Assembly (NCBI GenBank): GCA_937892255.1
Contig: CALAUL010000031.1
Span: 1-13,804 of the forward strand
DNA length: 13,804 nt
Direction of reading: 5' to 3'
Source: an uncultured Bacteroidales bacterium
Lineage (GTDB): Bacteria > Bacteroidota > Bacteroidia > Bacteroidales > Marinilabiliaceae
The first letter of the stretch is position 1; every line of letters starts with the position of its first letter. This document shows, in pieces, positions 8,268 to 13,804 of this stretch. The position numbers and the translations under genes were made by a program. The notes under the pieces were generated by a model. The model was not told where the DNA came from. It was given only the letters and a program-made list of their open reading frames with translations, and made no database searches.

Positions 8268-8349
8268 TACCCAGAGCCGGGATCGAACCGGCACGGATTA
8301 CTCCATTGGTGTTTGAGACCAACGCGTCTACCAATTCCGCCATCTGGGC
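8268..8349 (-). tRNA. tRNA-Leu (anticodon CAA)
   Basis: The minus strand folds as a class II tRNA: acceptor GCCCAGA with TCTGGGT (first pair G-U), D arm with GAATTGGTAGACGC, anticodon stem TTGGT/ACCAA around loop CTCAAAC (anticodon CAA, reads UUG), a variable arm of about 13 nt, and T arm GCCGG TTCGATC CCGGC. The discriminator base is A, as expected for leucine. The 3' CCA is not encoded (CAC follows), so it must be added after transcription, as is common in Bacteroidetes. The D arm closely resembles that of E. coli leucine tRNAs. Confidence 0.95.
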
Positions 8350-8360
8350 TTTTGCGAGTG

Positions 8361-8391
8361 CAAATATAGAGCAAGAATTTATTTCTTGCAA
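8361..8391 (-). promoter_or_regulatory. Consensus promoter of tRNA-Leu
   Basis: Minus-strand TTG at 8391-8389, a 20-nt spacer and a perfect -7 box TATATTTG at 8368-8361. Transcription should start near 8354, a few nucleotides before the mature tRNA end at 8349. The spacer is largely filled by an inverted repeat, described separately. Confidence 0.82.
8371..8389. repeat. Perfect inverted repeat inside the tRNA-Leu promoter spacer
   Basis: GCAAGAA (8371-8377), five bases, then TTCTTGC (8383-8389): a perfect 7-bp dyad lying between the -33 and -7 boxes. No T-run follows on either strand, so it does not look like an intrinsic terminator for deoC. It could be an operator or chance. Confidence 0.6.
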
Positions 8392-8481
8392 GTCTTTTCT
8401 GTTATTTTTTCGTTTTTCTCCTCTCTCTTTTCTCATATCGCTATCAAAAACCTATCTCCGACGTGCCGCAACTTCGATGTT

Positions 8482-9357
8482 TCAGAAATATTTAGTCTCA
8501 CTCCCTACTATAGCGCTCAACAATGCATTGGCCAAACGGCTTGCTCCTATACGGAACATCTCGACCGATGTCCATTCGTCGCCCAACACTCTCTGTACGA
8601 TATTGTAGTAGTAACATGCATCTTCCACCGTCTGTACTCCTCCGGCAGGTTTAAATCCAACCTTACGACCATTTTTTGCCGCAAAGGCTTTTATGGCATT
8701 GCACATCACAAATGCGGCTTCGGGTGTTGCTCCTATGCCGTTTTTGCCCGTTGAGGTCTTTATCATGTCTGCTCCCGCTTCCATTGCGAGTATCGATGCG
8801 TTCCATATTATCTGTGGGTCGGAGAGAGTTCCTGTCTCAAGTATCACTTTCAGACGTGCCTTATCGCCACACGCCTCTTTTATTTGCACTATCTCTTGGT
8901 AGACAAATTCATAGTTGCCTTCCAACATTTCGCCAACTGATATCACCACATCTATCTCGTTTGCTCCGAATTCTATCGCTTTGCGCACTTCCATGCATTT
9001 TATATCCGTAAATGTCTGCGATGATGGGAAACACGCTGCCACGACGGCTTTGTATACTCCCTCTACTTTCAGTGCTTGTTTGAGTACTGGTGCAAATACC
9101 GGATAAACACAAATGCCTCCTACATTTTGCAATGTAGGATAGTCGACAGCAAAGGTGTTGACTTTCTCCACAAAGGCTCTTACGCTCTCCGACGAGTCAG
9201 AGGTATTGAGCGAAGTGAGGTCTATAGCGCTGAACATCTGTTGTAGAGCTGCTTTGTCTTTGGCATATTTTATCGAGTCTGCTTTTATCTCTTGCAGACG
9301 GCTCGTCATCTCGGCTATCTCCGCAGCAATGGGAAAATTTATAAGTAGTTCTTCCAT
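8482..9357 (-). CDS. deoC: Deoxyribose-phosphate aldolase
   Basis: Cytosolic class I aldolase that splits 2-deoxyribose 5-phosphate into glyceraldehyde 3-phosphate and acetaldehyde during deoxynucleoside breakdown. The 291-residue length fits the longer Bacteroidetes form. Catalytic residues are in place: Asp136 in NEIDVVIS (E. coli Asp102), Schiff-base Lys200 in MIKTSTGK (E. coli Lys167) and Lys236 in GFKPAGG (E. coli Lys201). The C-terminus ends KYF, with Phe rather than the terminal Tyr of the E. coli enzyme. It is the last gene of the dtd-mazG-deoC operon and starts 4 nt after mazG. I see no convincing terminator in the 90 bp before the tRNA promoter; that stretch is purine-rich on this strand (8400-8440). 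Confidence 0.97.
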   Translation of the reverse strand: MEELLINFPIAAEIAEMTSRLQEIKADSIKYAKDKAALQQMFSAIDLTSLNTSDSSESVRAFVEKVNTFAVDYPTLQNVGGICVYPVFAPVLKQALKVEGVYKAVVAACFPSSQTFTDIKCMEVRKAIEFGANEIDVVISVGEMLEGNYEFVYQEIVQIKEACGDKARLKVILETGTLSDPQIIWNASILAMEAGADMIKTSTGKNGIGATPEAAFVMCNAIKAFAAKNGRKVGFKPAGGVQTVEDACYYYNIVQRVLGDEWTSVEMFRIGASRLANALLSAIVGSETKYF

Positions 9358-9361
9358 ATCG

Positions 9362-9694
9362 TTACTTTAGTTTGTCATTATTTATATGTCGTAGATTGTC
9401 GCGTTGTGTCTTCTTTCTGAGGTTTGCTTCAAAGGTTTCGTTCAAGTCTACTCCTGTCTGATTGGCTATACAGATTATCACCCATAGCACATCGGCAAGT
9501 TCGTCTGCCAGATTAAGTTCTTCTCCGTCTTTACGACTTTGTTCGCCGTAAGTACGTGCCATTACACGTGCCAATTCTCCCACTTCTTCTGTCAGAATAG
9601 CCATATTGGTAAGCTCGGAGAAGTACCTCACTCCGTACTTTTTTATCCATTTGTCGACGCATTCTTGTGCTTCCTTCAGTGTATATTGCTGCAT
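9362..9694 (-). CDS. MazG-like nucleotide pyrophosphohydrolase
   Basis: Small all-alpha NTP pyrophosphohydrolase of 110 residues, the usual size of single-domain MazG/YpjD-type proteins. The metal-binding motif EEVGE is at residues 36-40. A second acidic helix, LADELADVLW (62-71, with Glu65 and Asp68), completes the site. Such enzymes hydrolyse canonical or damaged (deoxy)nucleoside triphosphates to monophosphates and pyrophosphate; the substrate cannot be read from sequence. It starts 3 nt after the dtd stop and ends 4 nt before deoC, so all three are co-transcribed. Housecleaning of nucleotides fits the deoxynucleotide breakdown role of its neighbour. Confidence 0.92.
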   Translation of the reverse strand: MQQYTLKEAQECVDKWIKKYGVRYFSELTNMAILTEEVGELARVMARTYGEQSRKDGEELNLADELADVLWVIICIANQTGVDLNETFEANLRKKTQRDNLRHINNDKLK

Positions 9695-9697
9695 GGG

Positions 9698-10153
9698 TTA
9701 TAAGTCTTTGCGTTGTGTATCTATTATTATTGTTACCGGGCCGTCGTTGATGAGCTCTACTTGCATGTCGGCTCCAAATTCGCCTGTCGCAATGTTCTTT
9801 CCAAGGACGTCGCTTATACTCTCCACAAAGGCATTGTATATGGGTATGGCTGTATCTGGCTTTGCCGAATCAATATACGATGGTCTGTTCCCCTTTTTTG
9901 TCTTGGCAAACAGTGTGAATTGACTTACTACCATTATCTCGCCATCTACATCTTTCACCGAGCGATTCATCACTCCCTCTTCATCGTTGAAGATTCGTAG
10001 GTTGACAATCTTCTGTACAAGCCAATCCATATCGCTTCCGTCTTCTCCAACCTCAACAGCGAAGAGTATCATCAGGCCTTCGCCTATGCTGTTTGTTTTG
10101 ATGTTGTTGATGGTTACGCTTGCTCTTTTTACTCGTTGTATTACTACTCGCAT
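9698..10153 (-). CDS. dtd: D-aminoacyl-tRNA deacylase
   Basis: Cytosolic proofreading enzyme that removes D-amino acids (and glycine from tRNA-Ala) from mischarged tRNA. The 151-residue protein has the family N-terminus MRVVIQRVKRASV, the catalytic-site motif SQFTL (residues 77-81) and the cross-subunit NDGPVT motif with the Gly138-Pro139 pair that excludes L-amino acids. Length is standard. It is the first gene of the operon, about 17 nt behind a predicted transcription start. In Bacteroidetes genomes I recall uvrC often lying upstream of this cluster; here the upstream neighbour is a GH43 gene ending in a terminator, so uvrC is elsewhere. Confidence 0.97.
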   Translation of the reverse strand: MRVVIQRVKRASVTINNIKTNSIGEGLMILFAVEVGEDGSDMDWLVQKIVNLRIFNDEEGVMNRSVKDVDGEIMVVSQFTLFAKTKKGNRPSYIDSAKPDTAIPIYNAFVESISDVLGKNIATGEFGADMQVELINDGPVTIIIDTQRKDL

Positions 10154-10176
10154 CGTTTTCTATTCCATGTTCTTTG

Positions 10177-10208
10177 CAAAGATAATGTTTTTTGCATGTT
10201 ACTCACAA
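10177..10208 (-). promoter_or_regulatory. Promoter of the dtd-mazG-deoC operon
   Basis: Minus-strand TTG at 10208-10206, a 21-nt spacer and a perfect -7 box TATCTTTG at 10184-10177. The start is predicted near 10170, giving a short leader of about 17 nt before dtd. Confidence 0.65.
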
Positions 10209-10272
10209 TTGCGAATCGCAATCTCGCATGGAAGATGCCCCCCGGCACATATCTCTGCCACTTATGCATACT

Positions 10273-10319
10273 ATTAAAAAATAATATTGCGGTCATCATT
10301 TCACAACGATGCCGCAATA
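10273..10319 (-). terminator. Intrinsic terminator of the GH43 gene
   Basis: ATTGCGGCATC on the minus strand (10318-10308) pairs with GATGACCGCAAT (10297-10286) around a 10-nt loop, with one bulged base. ATTATTTTTTA follows directly. It lies about 46 nt past the GH43 stop codon and ahead of the dtd promoter. Confidence 0.85.
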
Positions 10320-10364
10320 CTCTTCAATAAATAAATGAAGTATGAAAAAAAATGTATGTGTGTG

Positions 10365-12023
10365 TTAATATTTCTGTGCCAACATTCCGAACAATGTTCC
10401 GACAAAACCTCCTGCCATGTCTGTTGAGAGGAAATCGCCCGAGAGTTGTTCCGACATCACTACTTCGCCATTGTTGGTGGCCTTGAGAGTATAGATGTCA
10501 TTATCTGCAGATATCGACAAGTTGAGTTTATCCGTGCTGATAGGCAATGTCTTTAGCACCTTTTTCTCGCCGTTGATAACAGCGTATGACACAAGTTCTT
10601 TGCTTGTGATGCCTATAGCCATGAAGTTACGGTCGTTTTGGAATGCCGCTATGCCGGCAAACTTATCTTCACTGCTTGCAGATAGCTCTACATCTGCCGA
10701 AGCCGAACATTTGAGATGACTCTGACGGAATGCTACAAAGTGCGGATTACAAATGCTGTCTAAACTTGTATTGTCAAATGTCATGTTAAGTGTACCCTCT
10801 GTTACGTTGTACCACTTGCTACGTACATTGCGCACGAAGAGGTAACGCTCTGAAAGTTCTGCCTTTGAGAAATCATCCGTCCATGTAAAGTTTCCTGAGA
10901 AGTCTCCATATGTACCCTCTGCCATTGGCTTGTTTGTCGCAGGCTTCTGTGTCATTACCAAAGGCACCTCTTTGCCTTGCTCGAGTATGAGTGGCAATCC
11001 GTCAACCATAGTCACAGGGAGCAGGAATGTCTCGCGACCTGTGTTGTAATATCCCTTCGGATATGGGCGACAGCCAAGGAATATAGACCACCACTGTCCG
11101 TTGGCATCTTGTACCATGTCGGCATGTCCTGTACATGTCACCGGATTAGCTCTGTCAGCAGGCAGGTCTCGCTGTGTGAGGATAGGGTTTATAGGTGCCG
11201 GCGTATATGGTCCTTCCGGTGAGTCGCTCACCAAAATCACTTCAGAGTGGTTCACGCTTGTTCCGCCTTCGGCTGCCATGATGATATATTTACCATCTAT
11301 CTTATAGATGTGCGGACCTTCTATCCATACAGGATTCTCTTCCGGGTGTATTCCCCCGTCTACTACGACCCAAGCATTGCCTACTACACGGTCTGTCTTC
11401 GTGTCGAAACGATGCATCCACAATGCTCTGTGCCCATCGTAACGTGCTTCGCCTATTGGCTCATCGTTGTTGATGATATATGCCGAACCATCGTCATCGA
11501 AGAAGAGAGATGGGTCTATTCCTCCTACCTCAGGTATCCATATCGGTTCTGACCACTCTCCGCTCTCAGGGTCTTTGCTCTTCACTATGAAGTTGCCGCC
11601 ACACTCTACACATGTGGTGATGACATAGAATGTATCATTGTGCGGGTTATATCGTATTGTAGGGGCAAAGATACCTTCCGATACCTGCAGACCATCGTAC
11701 GACAGGGTCGCAGGGTCATCTATCACGTAACCTATCTGTTCCCAATGTATCAAGTCGGTACTCTTGAATATTGGCATAGAGGGAAAATGTGTAAATGACG
11801 AATTGACGATATAATATGTATCGCCCTTCTGACATATTGACGGGTCAGGGTAGTATCCCGACAATATCGGATTGCAATATGCTGAATCTCTGTTTACATC
11901 AGTGTAAACGTCATCGTAGCCTTCATATTTGAAATTGTCAAACTTTGCCACTTCGGTGCTATTACATGCCACCATTGTCGCCATGACTACACTTGCCGAA
12001 AAGTATCGCATTAATATTCTCAT
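10365..12023 (-). CDS. GH43 family glycoside hydrolase (beta-xylosidase/alpha-L-arabinofuranosidase type), lipoprotein
   Basis: A 552-residue protein with a lipoprotein signal (MVAC, Cys20), so probably outer-membrane anchored. The five-bladed GH43 propeller spans about residues 47-350. The three catalytic acids are visible: Asp60 in GYYPDPS (base), Asp170 in GGIDPSLFFDDDG (pKa modulator) and Glu235 in WIEGPHIYK (acid). TGHAD at 298-302 supplies the usual His. Residues about 375-552 form a C-terminal beta-sandwich of the kind found in GH43 beta-xylosidases (WTDDFSK, then the GIAAFQND region). GH43 enzymes release xylose or arabinose from xylan or arabinan; the exact specificity is open. It has its own terminator. 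No clear promoter lies directly upstream. A second Met at residue 5 could be the true start. Confidence 0.92.
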   Translation of the reverse strand: MRILMRYFSASVVMATMVACNSTEVAKFDNFKYEGYDDVYTDVNRDSAYCNPILSGYYPDPSICQKGDTYYIVNSSFTHFPSMPIFKSTDLIHWEQIGYVIDDPATLSYDGLQVSEGIFAPTIRYNPHNDTFYVITTCVECGGNFIVKSKDPESGEWSEPIWIPEVGGIDPSLFFDDDGSAYIINNDEPIGEARYDGHRALWMHRFDTKTDRVVGNAWVVVDGGIHPEENPVWIEGPHIYKIDGKYIIMAAEGGTSVNHSEVILVSDSPEGPYTPAPINPILTQRDLPADRANPVTCTGHADMVQDANGQWWSIFLGCRPYPKGYYNTGRETFLLPVTMVDGLPLILEQGKEVPLVMTQKPATNKPMAEGTYGDFSGNFTWTDDFSKAELSERYLFVRNVRSKWYNVTEGTLNMTFDNTSLDSICNPHFVAFRQSHLKCSASADVELSASSEDKFAGIAAFQNDRNFMAIGITSKELVSYAVINGEKKVLKTLPISTDKLNLSISADNDIYTLKATNNGEVVMSEQLSGDFLSTDMAGGFVGTLFGMLAQKY

Positions 12024-12605
12024 TATGTGTTAGTTTTTATGAGTATAACAAGTTTATATTTCGTTTGCGAATTTACAAAACAATACATTTTATCGCTTTT
12101 ATTTAATGTTACATATATTTGCGTCAAAATAACACTTCTTAATTTTTAAATATGATTCAAACCTGACGATGCGTACATATGTGATACTCTTATACAGCGA
12201 AAACATCTATTGTCCGCTATATCTTGACACACAAGTCTATTTTTTTCCTATTCCTTAGACTTCGGCTTCAGTTGTTAGCTTCAAATACTAATCGAAAAGT
12301 TTACTATTCATTAAGCCAAAAAATTGGAAAGTTGATTTCGCTGTCCTGTTATAAATATCTACAGTATTGTTGCAAGTCATTGTACCATCATCGAACGAGA
12401 AATTGATAAATCATCAGATAATTGATGAAATCGCAAATATATAACCTTATACCCTGAGTTCAACTTAGAGCCAATATCAATCTTTTTCCTCAACAACTCT
12501 TAACTCAGACAAAACCTTTCATGCTGTCAGTCAACATTCAAACTCCAAGCCAACAAATATTTGTGACGTTTTTGTATTTCATCACAAACAACATCATAAT
12601 CAACT
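12024..12605. other. Long AT-rich intergenic region with no recognised gene
   Basis: About 580 bp between the GH43 start and the terminator of the surface-protein gene. I see no convincing protein gene. It contains a near-consensus minus-strand promoter (12434-12463), a perfect 7-bp inverted repeat AAGTCTA/TAGACTT (12233-12239 and 12256-12262), a 12-bp palindrome ACAAATATTTGT (12553-12564) and an overlapping 7-bp dyad TTTGTGA/TCACAAA (12560-12588). A 30-codon minus-strand ORF (12380-12288) is possible but unsupported. A long GH43 leader or a small RNA are the main alternatives. Confidence 0.6.
12434..12463 (-). promoter_or_regulatory. Orphan Bacteroidetes-type promoter
   Basis: Minus-strand TTG at 12463-12461, a 19-nt spacer and a perfect -7 box TATATTTG at 12441-12434. 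Transcription would start near 12427, some 400 nt before the GH43 start codon, with no recognised gene in between. Confidence 0.55.
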
Positions 12606-12651
12606 TCTAAGAACAACAGAGCGCACCCGACATCTCTGCCGAATGCGCTCT
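12606..12651 (-). terminator. Intrinsic terminator of the surface-protein gene
   Basis: AGAGCGCA (minus strand, 12651-12644) pairs perfectly with TGCGCTCT (12625-12618). The stem continues inward through two G-U pairs and CGGC/GTCG to an AGAGAT loop, about 14 bp in all. GTTGTTCTT follows. It lies 36 nt past the stop codon. The flanking T-rich tract on the opposite strand (TCTTTTATAT) may make it bidirectional. Confidence 0.8.
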
Positions 12652-12686
12652 CTTTTATATGCTTTGTCGTTTTAACTTACTTCTCC

Positions 12687-13804
12687 TTACTTAGCTACTA
12701 CCTTGTAACTCTTGCCATTCACTACAACGATATAGATTCCTCTTTCGACACTCTCAACCTTACCAAGGTTTTGTCCCAAGACAGAATATACTGTGTAGTC
12801 ATCTGCGCCCTCTACTGCAATTTCGTTGCCGATGAGACGAACTTTTACATCAGAAGTCTGTATGTCTGAGATTGGGGTATCGTCTTTTTCAAACTCTGCT
12901 GTAAGCATCATATCTGATGTAACAATCACTGTGCGTGAATTATCAGTAACGCCATCACTCCACTTAACGAACTTATAACCCTCTGCAGGAGTAGCTGTGA
13001 GCGTTGCTTCGTCGCCATGCTTGTATGTACCAGCGCCTTCTACTGTGCCATTTTCTGCTTCCGTTGTAAGTGTGTACTCTTTCAACTCGAACTCTGCTGT
13101 TAGTGTCATATCTGACACAACTACTATAGTGCGATGATTATCTTTAACGCCATCGCTCCATTGTACGAACTTATAACCTTCTGCAGGAGTAGCTGTGAGC
13201 GTTGCTTCGTCGCCATGCTTGTATGTGCCAGCGCCTTCTACTGTGCCATTTTCAGCATCGGTTGTAAGCGAATACTCTTTCAACTCGAACACTGCTGTTA
13301 GTGTCATATCTGACACAACTACTATAGTGCGATGATTATCTTTAACGCCATCGCTCCATTGTACGAACTTATAACCCTCGGCAGGAGTAGCTGTGAGCGT
13401 TGCTTTATCGCCATGCTTGTATGTACCAGCACCTTCTACTGTGCCGTTCTCGGCAGTGACATCTACAAAATATGCACCAACGATATTCGTAAAATCCTTC
13501 CAATATTCAGCACTCTTGTATGCGTCTACACTTGACTTTGGTACATATACCGGGATAGATTTATCAACGTCATCGAACGTATAACTACCACCGATTGTTG
13601 GCGGTGTGGTATTCTTGCTTGTTATGCTTGTAAGAGCGGTACAATTTCTGAAAGCATAATTTCCTATCGACGTAACACCCTCGGGGAGGGTTATGCTTGT
13701 AAGACTGTTACAACCACTGAAAGCAGCATATCCTATCGACGTCACACCCTCGGGGAGGGTTATGCTTGTAAGAGCGTCACAACTTCTGAAAGCATAATCT
13801 CCTA
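12687..13804 (-). CDS. Surface protein: BspA-type leucine-rich repeats, three InlB-type repeats, T9SS-like tail (5' end outside window)
   Basis: The frame is open to the window edge, so only the C-terminal 371 or so residues are seen; the GTG at 13745 is an internal Val codon and not a start. In order: treponemal/BspA-type leucine-rich repeats of 23 residues (unit VTSIGYAAFSGCNSLTSITL plus PEG); a BspA closing module (TFDDVDKSIPVYVPKSSVDA to WKDFTNI); three 66-residue repeats of the divergent InlB B-repeat type (ENGTVEGAGTYKHGD, AEGYKFVQWSDG, LTAEFE); then about 55 residues resembling a type IX secretion sorting domain (YTVYSVLGQNLG, RGIYIVVVNGKSYKVVAK). Such proteins are carried across the outer membrane and attached to the cell surface, and BspA relatives act in adhesion. 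The ligand is unknown. The next gene downstream is separate, past a strong terminator. Confidence 0.88.
   Translation of the reverse strand, partial: GDYAFRSCDALTSITLPEGVTSIGYAAFSGCNSLTSITLPEGVTSIGNYAFRNCTALTSITSKNTTPPTIGGSYTFDDVDKSIPVYVPKSSVDAYKSAEYWKDFTNIVGAYFVDVTAENGTVEGAGTYKHGDKATLTATPAEGYKFVQWSDGVKDNHRTIVVVSDMTLTAVFELKEYSLTTDAENGTVEGAGTYKHGDEATLTATPAEGYKFVQWSDGVKDNHRTIVVVSDMTLTAEFELKEYTLTTEAENGTVEGAGTYKHGDEATLTATPAEGYKFVKWSDGVTDNSRTVIVTSDMMLTAEFEKDDTPISDIQTSDVKVRLIGNEIAVEGADDYTVYSVLGQNLGKVESVERGIYIVVVNGKSYKVVAK
12879..13472 (-). repeat. Three tandem 198-bp repeats coding InlB-type domains
   Basis: Units at 13472-13275, 13274-13077 and 13076-12879, each 66 codons with no gap between them. 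The first two share a run of more than 80 identical bases (around 13288-13372 and 13090-13174). The third has diverged more (for example Gln-Trp to Lys-Trp, and NHRTIVVV to NSRTVIVT). Such tracts can gain or lose units by recombination. Confidence 0.93.
13608..13804 (-). repeat. 69-bp repeats coding BspA-type leucine-rich repeats
   Basis: Units of 23 codons at 13745-13677 and 13676-13608, and a partial unit from 13746 to the window edge. Each begins VTSIG, has the AF-x-x-C core and ends LTSIT. The bases GGGAGGGTTATGCTTGTAAG recur on the plus strand. More units are expected outside the window. Confidence 0.88.

Noticed and set aside
8248..8436. 62-codon minus-strand ORF over the tRNA
   Set aside because: It is translated from the tRNA-Leu gene and its promoter; its conserved-looking part is the tRNA itself.
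12111..12121. Plus-strand TATATTTG as a promoter
   Set aside because: No TTG at the right distance upstream and no plus-strand gene follows.
12224..12406. 60-codon plus-strand ORF in the long intergenic region
   Set aside because: No upstream promoter, no domain, composition typical of AT-rich noncoding DNA.
12879..13472. CRISPR-like array
   Set aside because: The repeats are 198-bp coding units with no spacers.
12687..13745. Complete 352-codon gene starting at 13745
   Set aside because: The putative start is a GTG Val codon inside a leucine-rich repeat, and the frame continues open to the window edge.

Overview
The window looks like chromosome from a Bacteroidales-type bacterium (Bacteroides/Prevotella relatives). 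Four things point there: a Bacteroides-type succinate dehydrogenase/fumarate reductase locus; promoters that fit the Bacteroidetes pattern (TTG or TTTG near -33, TAnnTTTG near -7, 19-21 nt apart); start codons without clear Shine-Dalgarno sequences; and a surface protein with BspA-type leucine-rich repeats and a type IX secretion (T9SS)-like C-terminal tail. The species cannot be named from the sequence. Every gene I can support lies on the minus strand, so the text below goes from high to low coordinates, in the direction of transcription.

Right end (13804 to 12687): the 3' part of a surface protein with leucine-rich repeats, three near-identical 198-bp InlB-type repeats and a T9SS-like tail, closed by a strong terminator. 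A gap of about 590 bp follows. It holds a near-consensus promoter with no recognised gene behind it, then a GH43 beta-xylosidase/arabinofuranosidase-type lipoprotein with a clear terminator.

Middle (10208 to 8215): a compact housekeeping operon dtd-mazG-deoC with its own promoter, then tRNA-Leu(CAA) with a consensus promoter and a terminator. The spacer of the tRNA promoter contains a perfect inverted repeat.

Left-centre (8150 to 3449): a membrane protein with a C-terminal helical-repeat domain, coupled by only 4 nt to a lipoprotein that combines a c-type haem motif (CxxCH) with a TolB/PD40 beta-propeller. A separate promoter drives a signal-peptide-bearing pyridoxamine-phosphate-oxidase-fold protein and an alpha/beta-hydrolase esterase. 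Next comes a CE15-type glucuronoyl esterase lipoprotein (3203 to 1986). The CE15 enzyme, the other esterase and the GH43 enzyme suggest use of substituted xylan, but they are scattered and I see no SusC/SusD pair in the window.

Left end (1839 to 1): a consensus promoter followed by the cytochrome b subunit and the first 343 codons of the flavoprotein subunit of succinate dehydrogenase/fumarate reductase.

The best candidates for undescribed biology are the haem-propeller lipoprotein with its membrane partner, the exported flavin-fold protein beside an esterase that lacks the expected catalytic histidine, and the orphan promoter upstream of the GH43 gene.
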